Shown here in pieces: positions 35,208-46,700 of a DNA stretch of 64,000 nt (position 1 is its first letter; every line of letters starts with the position of its first letter). Origin of the DNA: Ascidia mentula (Eukaryota > Chordata > Ascidiacea > Phlebobranchia > Ascidiidae); NCBI GenBank assembly GCA_947561715.1, contig OX387199.1, positions 21,209,001 through 21,273,000 on the forward strand, read 5' to 3'. Both the position numbers and the translations under genes were made by a program. Under the pieces are notes generated by a model that saw only the letters and a list, made by a program, of their open reading frames with translations, made no database searches and was not told the origin of the DNA.

Positions 35208-35700
35208 GGGAAAGCTTTTCTGGGCGTAGAACGCGTCTTTACCACCCTTTCTAAACTTGTTTTTTAAACATCAATCTCATTAAAATTACCATGTTAAATC
35301 GCTGTTTTCTATACGGGTATTCCCATCACCCAACAACGATTTTCAAAAGTATTTTGCACGGAGACGCAAAAAGGACTGCAAATGTGATTCAGACTTCCAT
35401 AACACTCATAGAGTAGCTGAAGTCCAAAGTCTTGCGATCACGCTTCCCCAAGAACATGGTCAGCGACATAATCAACCCAGCTAAGGACTGGTAAAATAGT
35501 TTAGACCTCTCATTACGCGCAATCCACACAAGCGTGATATATTATCGACGAGCTTCGTGAGCGCAATGAAACTAACAGAATAATAGAAAACCCTGAACCC
35601 AAACACCGTGGTAGTGTATAATCGTCCACGCACTCACTCTCGCTTACGCACAAGGCACTGTGTAGTGCACTGCGTAGAAGAAAAATCCAGTTGTTTCACG
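35208..35700 (+). repeat. Composite dispersed repeat, copy 2
   Basis: Same order of landmarks as 20700-21130: CGTAGAACGCGTCTTTACC, GATTCAGACTTCCATAA, CGCAATCCACACAAGCGT. From 35700 to about 36180 nothing is recognised. Confidence 0.7.
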
Positions 35701-36184
35701 TTCTTGCAGACATCGTGCTGTTTGCAGAAACTATAAATTATTTTTGGGGAAACAGTAAGTCTATGGGCGTAACAACATGTCATTTGTCTTGTCTTCTTTC
35801 TATGACTTTACCTTTATCTCACGAATCTCAAATTAAAATGATAAATCAACGCAACATGGGTAATACTGCGTAATGTAGAAGAATCACGTAACCCACAAGC
35901 ATGTGACTTGCTTCCTGCACGTCACACCTTGCGATACGTTTTTTTTCCATGAAATTAAGAATCGATTTGCAACACAGCATTGTGACATGGATTTCGGTCA
36001 AAACACTATTTGGTAAATATTACTGTCGTGTTCATTGCTCGGTAATGTTTTTCATGTAATTAATGCAGTTGTCATGTAAATCTAACATCAAATACATGAG
36101 CTTAAATAATTTAAAATACTATGTAATGGCTGCTCTTTACGGAACTTTGTTTTCCGTCCTTAATCACACCGAGGTTTTCCAGCA

Positions 36185-38350
36185 TTGCACCCAGACACAA
36201 GGTCCAGCATCACATTTGCACAACTGGAACACCGGTTCACGCAAAGGCACGTCGTTAATCCTCCGAATAGCTTGCAATCGATAGAGCGGAGTTTGCCAAG
36301 ATACTTCAAATGGGGATCATTCGTCGTTCATCCAGTCCTTGGGCCTCACCACTACATATGGTACCAAAGCCATGAGGTTAATGGCGCCCCTGCGGTGACT
36401 ATCGCCGCCTACATGTGTCCACCCAGCCAGATAGCTACAGTATTCCGCATATTCAAATCGCGGTTGTCCGGCGCTAAGATATTTTCGAAGATCGACCTTG
36501 TTTGGGGCTACCATCAGGTCCCTGTTGCAGAGAAAGACATCCAAAAAACTGCTATCATGACTCTGTTTGGATTGTTTGATTCTTAACATTGCCTTTCGGC
36601 CTTAAAATGCAGCCCAGACTTTTAAACGGCTTATGGACCAGGTATGTCAATCTTTACCATTTGTTTTTGTTTACCTGGACGACATACTGGTGGCCAGCAC
36701 TTCACCAAGTTAACATAAAATTACACCTAGAACAGCTTTTCCACCGCCTGCAGGAATGTGGTCTTCTAATCAACAAATGTGTTTTTGAAACAAACAAGTT
36801 GAGTTTCTAGGTCATTTGGTTGATGCCGTAGCGCAAAACCTTTGCCCAATAAAGTGGAAAAATTTCCTTGCCCCACCACTACTAAAGGTTTGCAAAATTT
36901 CCTGAAATGATAAACTTTTATTACTGATTTATTCCTTCTGCCACAAGTAACATGTCCCCCAGTTATAATTCCATATCAAAAAGGAATGCTCAGCTGCAGT
37001 GGTTTCGTGATTTGCAATGTGCTTTCAACGCAGCAAAACTTGCACTGGCAAATGCAACCAAACTTAACCACCCACATCCTGATGCCACAGTCGCCCTGAC
37101 TGCTGATGCATCCGATAGGACTGTGGGAGCGGTGCTTGAACAGCATAAAAACGGGATTTGGAAACCTCTTGCACTTTAGCCGTCATTTGCGTGCTAACGA
37201 GATGAAGTACAGCGCTTTCTACCGGGAGTTGTTGGCGGCTCATCTGGCTATTCGCCATTTCCGATACTTTTTGTAGAGCCGCTTATTTACCCTCTACACC
37301 GACCACAAAACGTTGACTTTTGCCTTACAAAGGGCATCGGATCCATGGTCAACAAGACAACAGCGCCACTTGTCCGTCATATCCGAATACACAACGGACC
37401 TTCGGCATGTAGCCTACAAGGCAAATACAATTGTGTTGCCGATACCTTATCCAGAGCAGTGCAATCAATCTGGATCACATTGCTCTTGCCAAAGCACAGA
37501 ATGTTCCAGAAGCACAAGCTTACCGCACTGCCGTATCCAACTTACAAAAAAGGAGGTTGTGATGAACACCTCACAGGTGAGACTGTTATGTGATGTGTCC
37601 ACTGGTGTTTGCAGACCAATCATCCCGCAATCATGGCAAAGAATGGTGTTCGATGCTGTTCATGGTCTAACCCATCCATCAGCCAGAACAACACGCCAAA
37701 TCTTTTCGTCAAGGTTTGTGTGGCATGGTTTAAACTACCAAGTTGCAGAATGAGCTCGACAATGCTTGCAATGCCAACGTGCAAAAATCCAAACACATGT
37801 ACGTTCTCCTCTTCATCGTTATTGGCTTCCCAAAGCACGATTTTACCACGTTAATATTGATATTGTTGGCCCTCTGTCGCCATCACAAGGAATCAGATAC
37901 TTGCGTACCATCGTCGACCGCTTTACACGATGGCCAGAAACCATTCCAATGTCTGACGCGACAACCGCCACTTGCGCAAAAGCGTTTATATTTCATTGGA
38001 TTGCCCGCTTCGGGATCCCAACGGAAATATCGTCTGACAGAGGCCCGCAGTTCACATCTGAATTGTGGAAGAACATTTGCCAACTTATGGAAATTAAACA
38101 CCACTGCACCACAGCGTTCCGCCCACAGGCTAACGGTTTGGTGGAACGATTTCACCGTCAACTCAAAAGCAGCCTGATGATGGCTAGATCGGCTAATTGG
38201 ATTGACATCCAAATTGGATTGACGAGCTGCCCTCGGTTCTGCTTGGTATACGTAACACGCCAAAAAAAATCTCACCACGTCAAGCGCGGAACTCGTGTAC
38301 GGCTCAATCATTTCCCAACCTGGGGATGTGATACCAAAACTATTGTTTAG
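36185..38350 (+). pseudogene. Degenerate Ty3/gypsy pol copy
   Basis: Fragments in three shifting frames follow the order RT (36300-36830), RNase H (36950-37460) and integrase (37600-38340). The YLDD box is still readable near 36675, RNase H TADAS near 37100 and integrase NIDIVGPL near 37860. Stops and frameshifts break it at 36585, near 36810, 37177 and later. It is related to the intact element at the left edge, judging from shared blocks such as [18 protein letters not shown]. It is not expected to be functional. Confidence 0.85.
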
Positions 38351-38820
38351 CATTTGTGCTATGAACTATGAACTAGTTGAACTGCCATGAACTACTGTGT
38401 TGTTTTGCCTTAAAAATTTAAAACGTACTTTAAGGATTATTGAGTGTTTGTTAATTGTTTTAATAATTTTCAAAGTAGGGTGGGAGTGTATGATGGAAAC
38501 TGTTTTAATTTGTTGAAACTAAACATTTCTCAACAGACTTCCAAAAGTTAAAACTTCAAAGCAAATAAAGCTCATTTTTATATTACTGCTGAGAACGGCA
38601 ATAAAATCTTCCATACTGCCCGCAGTGCTGGGACGAGCCAAGTCAATAATGTGCTGGGTAATAAACTTTATAGCAAAGCAAACGTTTTCGATGTCCTAAA
38701 ACTGTTGAAGCAAAATTTACTTTTCCAGCACGTACACTAGACTCGAGAGAGAGGGATAAAAGGCATTAAATCCGCTTGGATACAGCCTACCGGTAAAAGA
38801 CAAGCGCTACACAGCCCAAT
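38351..38820. other. Short gap without recognised features
   Basis: AT-rich sequence between two gypsy remnants. It could be LTR remains, but no TG...CA-bounded unit could be supported. Confidence 0.35.
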
Positions 38821-38821
38821 C

Positions 38822-39604
38822 TCACACACATACACAAAAACACCAATTATTGTCTCTTCTAAGTTTTGCAACTTGCGGGGTGGTTTGGCAACTTGTACAG
38901 GTTGCGTTTATTCGAGGTGAGCTGGTTTTAGTCGATCTATGGTGACTTCTTGTTGTGGTCCACCTTTCTCCACGATGCGGGACAGCCCATCGTATGGCGG
39001 AGTCGACGCACACGAAAACATAACGAGATTTGTGCAATTCAACTGGAACGTACGATCCATTGAGGCAGTGGCGTGACATTTGTAAAGGAACGAGATTTCG
39101 TACTTGTGCGTACAGACCAGGCAAAAATACAGTTGTGTTTAATCATGGAAGGAGGACTGCTCGTATGAACAAAATCGCCAGGAACCCGAATTCGCGGCCC
39201 GTCTACCAATTCAGCCGATGACGTTTGAATGTCATTTGTGCTGCTAAAATACCAAGCAGAACCCACGGTAACTGACACTTTTGGCAATCCAAAGCGTGCT
39301 GTCCAATTGTATTCAAATGCTGAGACTTAGGAAAGGCCTCTGGCCATGAGATGAAATGGTCAACCATGGTAAGCAGGTAACCACAACCCTGCATAGGTGG
39401 CATAGGACCAACAATGTCAGAGTTAATGTGGCTAAACCTGTCCCGACATAGTGGATACCTTACACCGATCATCATGGCCCAAACTGGAATAATCAATAGG
39501 GGCATTATAACTTCCACTTTCCACTTTCTTCCGGTTTTGAAATAATCCAATCTTTCAATTAATATGTACAGTTTTATTCTTGCCAAGTGCCAATGTAGAG
39601 ACAC
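38822..39604 (-). pseudogene. Gypsy integrase remnant
   Basis: Minus-strand fragments read INSDIVGPMPP and MVDHFISWPEAF (integrase core). Further on are QLPWVLLGI and, near 39000-38900, SRYVFVCVD and PPYDG-type C-terminal blocks. The frame changes at least twice and the catalytic centre is incomplete. It is inverted with respect to the neighbouring copy. Confidence 0.75.
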
Positions 39605-40312
39605 AAGACAGGCAATGTTAACTTTTCACTTAAGCAGTTTACGTGGCAACCAAAAGAATAGAAAGGCACAGCACTTGCAAAAGCGAACGACAGTCAGAGA
39701 GGACATAACTGAGCGATGCAGGGGTGAAAAAAACTTTAGAAAAACATACATTGAAGACAAAACAAACTTGCGTTGACATGGCCAGCCTTGGGCCAACGCA
39801 AGCAGAGGCGACATACTGGAAATTACACACAACACAACGACCTGCTTGGCGCCAGTGACATACAATATAACCATTATGCAAAAGATTAGTTTTTTGTGAT
39901 TATGAATTCGTTGCAAACACAATATATTTTATTTACATGAAGCAAGAAACAAATTGATTGGAAATATATTCACTGCATTCAAAATTATTTATTTAAAGAA
40001 AATCGGTTGAAGTGGGTTTTGCGCAATTGGATAAACTTATTTACACACTGGGGCAGGAGTCCGCAAATGATGAGTTGCGGAACAATTTTGGGTGGCCAAA
40101 CTGTCATTTTTGGATTGCGAAAAATTTGAAAACAACTTCGTTCGATTGTTGCATCGCAGTTATTCACTAGAACTAACCAGTCGTATCAAATAAGAGTTTA
40201 AACAATCGTAAAATCACAAACACGAAAAATCAGGGTCGAGAAACATTCTTGGTAGTTTTAAACACCAATTCTGAATATATATACAAGGGCTGTAATTGTT
40301 AATTACATGTTA
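39605..40312. other. Spacer without recognised features
   Basis: No exon, repeat or RNA was recognised between the gypsy remnant and the 3' end of gene B. Confidence 0.4.
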
Positions 40313-40717
40313 TCAGTGATCAGCCTTTTTCTTCTCAACAGAATCTCCCCATGATTGGTTTTCATATTTGATTTCATCCCGTACCCCGTCTATAGCCCCA
40401 AATAACGCACCTTCAAGCGCACAATAACCACGTTTTATCCAGTTTCCACTCACCGCAGCCCCTTCTACCGCTCCTTTTACAAGACCGCTAACAGCACTAC
40501 TGAGAACCCTTATGAATATGTTTCTGTTGTGTTTGTTGTATTCCTTCACTTTTTCGTAAAATTCATCGACTTCTTCGTAATATCTTGTTTCAAACTCGTC
40601 TTTTACAAATGCAAGGTCTCCTGTGAGCTTTCCAAAAAACTTGATTTTGGTTTCTTCTCTTAGTGCTTTGTGTTGTTCTTTTAAAAATGACGGATCCACA
40701 TAGTTTCCGTCACATAA
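40313..40717 (-). other. Terminal exon of gene B with Gly/Ala-rich segment
   Basis: The first about 65 codons match the long repeat exon type (LCDGNYVDPSFLKEQHKAL). They are followed by FIRVLSSAVSGLVKGAVEG and GALFGAIDG, then a Lys/Asp-rich end. Small-residue spacing suggests a membrane-inserting or amphipathic helix; this is inference. Confidence 0.65.
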
Positions 40718-43700
40718 CTATGAATTAGACAATGAGTTTAATCAGTCTTGTGACATCGAACTGCACTAATCTGGTTTAGCATTGTTTAAAGAGACTGATT
40801 TTATTTTCTAAAGCACACGAGCTTCTGTGAGAGATCCTCTCACTTCACCCACTTCAAATAAATATAACACCATGCAACGTGGATGTCTTTTACGCTATGA
40901 TCAAGCTCGTTGAAGTGTTATTATATGACCAATATTGGAATTTGTGTGCCTGCTAGTCTACCAGCTAGCACAGTGCCATATCAACAGCTGCACTGATGAG
41001 ACCTTACAGGTCGAAACAGTGCGTGTATACACCCTGTCTGCAGCTCTCATTGATTATTATGGCTCTTTTGCGCATATAATATGACCAATGTTGGTTTTAT
41101 GTCCATTCATTCGTTGTATCAGTCCTGTTTGTTCAAAATACAGAACGAGTAGGCAGCGTGCACATGTTATGATGTAAACGACGTTTGTATATGTGGCAAA
41201 ATCTCATCACCAGAAAAGGAGAACAAAAAAGGAGAGCCAAATTACATCCGGGTCATTGTTCTGCAAAAAAGTTAAGGAGAAAATACAAGACTTGCAAGGG
41301 AAACGGCCGAGCAACGCCACGTTGAACGCTTTAACTTTTTTCATGAGTCCCTACCCAAATTATTCCGCGGGACCGAACTGAACGACAACTTATCGTTTCT
41401 TGCCCTTTTCTTTTTCTGCGCATGTTTCCATATTGCATGATTTACATTTATTTAAAGTGGTAAGCGAGACGAACCCGCGAAAGCTCTAGAACCAATAGAA
41501 CTTACGTCTTTCATTGATGCCAAATAATTGGTGATTTCTTTCTCCAGTTGTACTTCATTTTTTTTCTTCAGACTCTCCTACATTGCAATGTTAAACAAAC
41601 TTATTAATGAACTTAAAATTTCAGAGAATCTGCGTCTCATAATATTTGCAATGCCAACAAACTTATTGCAGTAAGAATGTGGATAAATAACACGGTGCCT
41701 TCCTCCATATTACCAGTGTATGGATTCCAGACTTATTCTGGCTATATGTACTACGAGTTATTTGTTTTTACTGAAAGTTGTTTGTCTTTAACGACAATGA
41801 CTATTGTAAATCAAATTGTTATTGTGCTATATTAAATCGCCTTTAGCTCTGAGTTGTCATTCTTAACATCTTCATAATAATCATTGATGTTTTTCTCCAG
41901 TTTCTCATGTATAGATTTGTAATTTTTTTCCAAATCTTCCCGATAAAGTTCTTCGTACTCCAGCATTACACCTAACTTAATTTTCAGGTGAATCTCATGT
42001 AAACATGGTTCTGGCATACACGTTTGTACTTCCTGGTTCACAAAAAAAGGCGTTTATAAGATCAAAATCTCAAAAAACAATGTGGTAAATTCACTCATAC
42101 TCACATTTCTGATTCCTTGTTGGTATTTGCGGTGGCATTTGGTCATTTTATCTTGAAACTCTCGAATAGTTTTTTCCTGGTGAAAAGTATTGATAAGAAA
42201 TTGACCCCAAACAACAACTTGCTGCTAATTATAGCTTTTATATTTCATGCAAAACACAAGTCAGAAGACAGGATATATCTACAAACTATCTTCCAGATTA
42301 CATTCTTTATGTTTTTAAATTAAACACTTGTGGACTAACAACATGTAATATTCAGGATGACAACCTTTAATTCGTTGTTTTTTATTTCAATCATTTTAAA
42401 TTCCAAGTCGATCATTTTTTCAATATGTTTGCTGAATTTTTTTTCTTCGGAAACTTTTGTTGTATCATCCTTGCTGTCCTTGTGAGCTTCAATAAGTTTG
42501 TCTGCATCGATATATCCGCTGCCACACCGCTTCAAACATTAAATAAAACAATGATACAGAGGTTTAATAAAAATGGAACAATAAACTTGAATCTCACCAT
42601 TGACATTTTCTCTGTGTAAATTTTTTTTGCTTTTTTCATTGCATCAGACATTTTTTTCTGAAAAATAAAGAATAGGAATTTATTCCGCTTACTGATTTGG
42701 TTTTAATATATTAAATATTACGCTAATTTGTTGGTAGAAGGGTTTATTTTCTTCAATGTTTTTTTGAAGGTTTTCGCGTTCACTGTTTTTCCATTTTGTG
42801 TTGTTGCCAGTATCGGATTCATCAAACTTTTTGTTTGCTTTTTTCTTAGCGTCTTGGTGGACTGAATCAAAATCTTCGTCAGTGAGAACTTTTTCTCTGC
42901 ATTTCTGTGATAGATATTAATAAAAAAGGTATAGGAGATATTAACAGAAGTGCACACCGTTTCTACTGTGGCAACACGCATGTTTTCCCTGGCCTAGTTC
43001 TGACCACGCCGCATGTTTCCTGTAACTCAACAGTGGACCACCAGACGGAAAGTACACAGGCGGAATTAAGCCTTCCTGCAGAGCTGAAAACAAGCTGCTA
43101 ATACTCTGCTGGACAAACACATCTTTTCTGACACTTCGTTATAAAACGCCCATTTCGTAATCCTACTATAGGTCTCTCTCAGAGTCTGCTCTCCCTTGGT
43201 CATCATTCTCGTCATCGTGCTGTTACGTTCGCACGTTCTTTATCAGTTAATTCGCTGCAATTCAGACACGTGTTAAACTCTAGTTAAACGCGCTTGGAAC
43301 CAAACTTACTTTACGCCGCCTGGTATTACAAACGTGTGTTTCCATTAATAAAGAAGTCTGTTCACGGAGCGTTAAATTCAATAGTCTATATCAGCAAGAA
43401 CACGCAAATAGACTTTAGCTTCAGCAAAGCAGCCGACCGGGAATTAAATTTGCAAGCTGCACTACCTATAAAGTATGTTTACCACCTATACACTAATGGT
43501 CTCAGATCTTGCTGAAATGTAAGGAGGTGAAATAACCTAAATTTTGGAAATTTTACCTCGATCACCCAAATCAGTTATGTACCCAATTGGATCGACGTTG
43601 ATCGCAAGAAACCACCAAGTGGGAATTTGTGTGCCTGCTAGTTTAAAAAGCGAGTCCAGTGCCACAATAACCGACTGCACCGATGAGACGTGATAAGTCG

Positions 43701-46700
43701 AAACTTATAGATATGCAGCTCCAAATGATTGTGATTGCTTTTTTGCAAATAAAATAGTTTACCTCTGTAGATAATTTGCAATTACTCACCTCATCCATTA
43801 TGCTTCTGTAAATATCAATGGAAGTTTGTGCTTCAGTTTCAAGTTCCTTCTTCAGTTTTTCCTAAAACACAATCTTCATGTAATAAACTCTGTCAGACAA
43901 ACCAACTTGCGAATTAACTACATGTAATTAATACACAACTTTTAATACAGATTTTAAACAAACAGTTTATTACACTAAAAGTGCATGTGGAAGAATTGAA
44001 AACGAAAATATTTCAAGAAAAAATGATCAAATTTTAGCAATTTTTGGCGAAAAAAGTAGTTTGAAACGGCTGCAGGTTTCTGAGATACCGCTGATTAAAG
44101 TTATGTTTGAACCTTTGCAAACGTGATCGTGTCGGATAATTGTTGCATGATGTTTTAGAAGGAGTTATGGTGGTACAGAAACTGCCAGAGAGTCTTATGC
44201 GTATGAATTAAAACCAGTGTAAAACTGCTTTGGTAGTTTTGTATTGAACAGAAGCACAACAAGTGAACAAGTGCAACAAACGAATTTTTTTTATTGTTTT
44301 TTTTATTGTTTTTTTGAGCTGCAGACAGATGGCCAGTGTTCCGATCTATTAGATCTTATTCACGTAATAATAAAGCTTTACTAGGACAGGGTATTTTTTT
44401 AGTAAGTCAAAGTATTTATGATTTGTAACGCCTTCACAAAAGCACCACTGGGAGCAAAAAGACTAGCCGCTCTTAGTTTATTTATGGCGTCAATTTGTAA
44501 TTATTGAAGCATTTTTGCTTTGTAAAAGATAAGTAATTATTTTTTTAGGCGTAACCTACGGGTTTCAGTTAATTCATAAGTGATTCGAATAATTCATCCG
44601 CATTTCTACGTCCAGTACGCCTCGTGTATGAGCACTTGCAACCTACCTAAGCGCAGTGGGGAGATTCTGACAATTTTGCGATTGCATGATACATTACTAC
44701 GTTATTTGATTATAGTGGTAGAGTTATCCTACGTATATGTAAAGGTTTCCTGGCAAAGTTGTGCGCTTGCACATTTGTGTATCTTGGTCACAAATCACAA
44801 TACACCCCGTGAAACTGCTGAGCGTTGGAGTTTGTAAGCCCAGGGTCGTGAGTTCAAACCTCACCGGGAGCTTGATTTTTCAAATCTCGCTTCGATTTGG
44901 GGTTTAGGACCTTTAATCTAGTGGCTATTTCAAACAACATTTAATCAAAATTGTCATCTGCGCACCAAAATACTCACAATATTTATTGTGTTTTCTTTTT
45001 GAAACCGTTGACACAGCTTAGTCAACAAATCTTCTAATTGTCTGTCGGGTTTAAGATCAAGTCCGTAGGGGAGATCTTTTGTCAAATTCTTGAAAGATTG
45101 AATGCTTTTTAGCCGACATCGTTTCTCAATCTCTGCAAATTGAGTCTCTTCTACACATTGTTCATTTACCACCTGAAAATCAAATCACTAAAGTTAAATA
45201 AATACTTTCTGGTTGCGTTTCTGCGATTGTGGTATATTGCAATAAATTTCCATACACGGAATAAATTTTGTGAATCAAAACTTTTAAAACAAAATTTGTT
45301 AGTACAGTAAATCAATGCATTCAATTCAACAAATTCACAATCACATAACTTCGTTTAGAATCAAACAATTAAAAGTATTCAGGATTACTGTCGCATAATT
45401 TGATAAACAAAATGAGGGGAGAATCTTACTTTCTGCATTTCCACTTTGTACTTTTCTTTGGCTTCCCTCACAGCATCGTTAATAATCGTGTTCTTTAAAC
45501 CAAGTTTGCATGTTAAATTACCAGGTGAAAGTCGGTACGTTTAATTGTGTCGGAGGAACAACTTAATCAAAACACAATATGTCTGGCAGAAACCGCAACA
45601 AAATCACAAATAGTTACTAAGTTTCCACAAACCAGATTAATTTCGTTTATTTTTTTGAACACGACAAACTCCAAATCCATGTTTTTAACCAAACTTTTCC
45701 GGTACTTGGCAAGAAACTCAGGGTCACCAAGATGTCGTTTGCCATCGAAGTTTTTCAGAACTTCTGCTTTTAAGCTTTCGTGTTTCTCTTTGAAGGCAAT
45801 TTGATTGTGACATTGGTTATCACAAAACTGCACAGAACGCAAAGGGAAGTCTTAAACTGTTCTAGCAACTTAATAAGAAATTGAAATTACCTTGTTCATT
45901 TGTTGTTTATAGCTATTTGAGCATTCTGAAATGGCATGTAAAGCTATGTTTTCTGCTTGCGCCTGAACACCAAAATGTAACAAATATTTTTTGATTAACT
46001 TCCTGTGACAGGAGAACTACAATTCAATACAATTATCATCGAGGGAAGTAGATAAAAGTTATTGACATTTTACATATTACTAAGTGTCTGACTTCTTAAT
46101 CCAACAGAAAAATTACTGAGCAACAAACAACGTTTATTTGTTGATGAATAAATTTTAAATTACATTAAATTGTGTCCATTCTCGTTTGTTATGTGGATTC
46201 ACGCAATCAAAGCTATTACCTGTGCTATCCCCTTAACATCAGGCATTTTCCCATTGTTCAGTGCTTTAAAGTAAGACAAGCTTAAGTTGATAAGATCAGT
46301 TCCTGTAACTGGATTACCGTTGACTTTCTTTATTATAACTTGTTTCCTTGAAAATATTCTTTTGACCAATATGTCGAGGGTGGCAATAAATTCATTTCTA
46401 ACATCTGCATCATTTAAAGAAAACAATGGTTTAAAAAACATTGCTAATATGTTTAAAAAATTTAACATTTTTTTTCTAAACTTGCAAATGTTACCTTTTA
46501 GTTGAAGTTGACTTCCTTGCATTTTTCCTCTTTCAGCAACTTTTTCTCCTGGTTGTTTGATCAAAAAACAAGAGATGTTTTCAAAAGCATCACGCAAGCC
46601 CTTCCGAACTGATTCAACTTCTGGTTGTTCTGAAGGGGTTGTCAAGATTTTCTGAAGATATTTCACACCACCATCGAAATCACATTCGTAATCTGTGTCT

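Noticed and set aside
44800..44875. Functional tRNA gene
   Set aside because: Only the B-box end is tRNA-like. No acceptor stem or anticodon arm can be formed.
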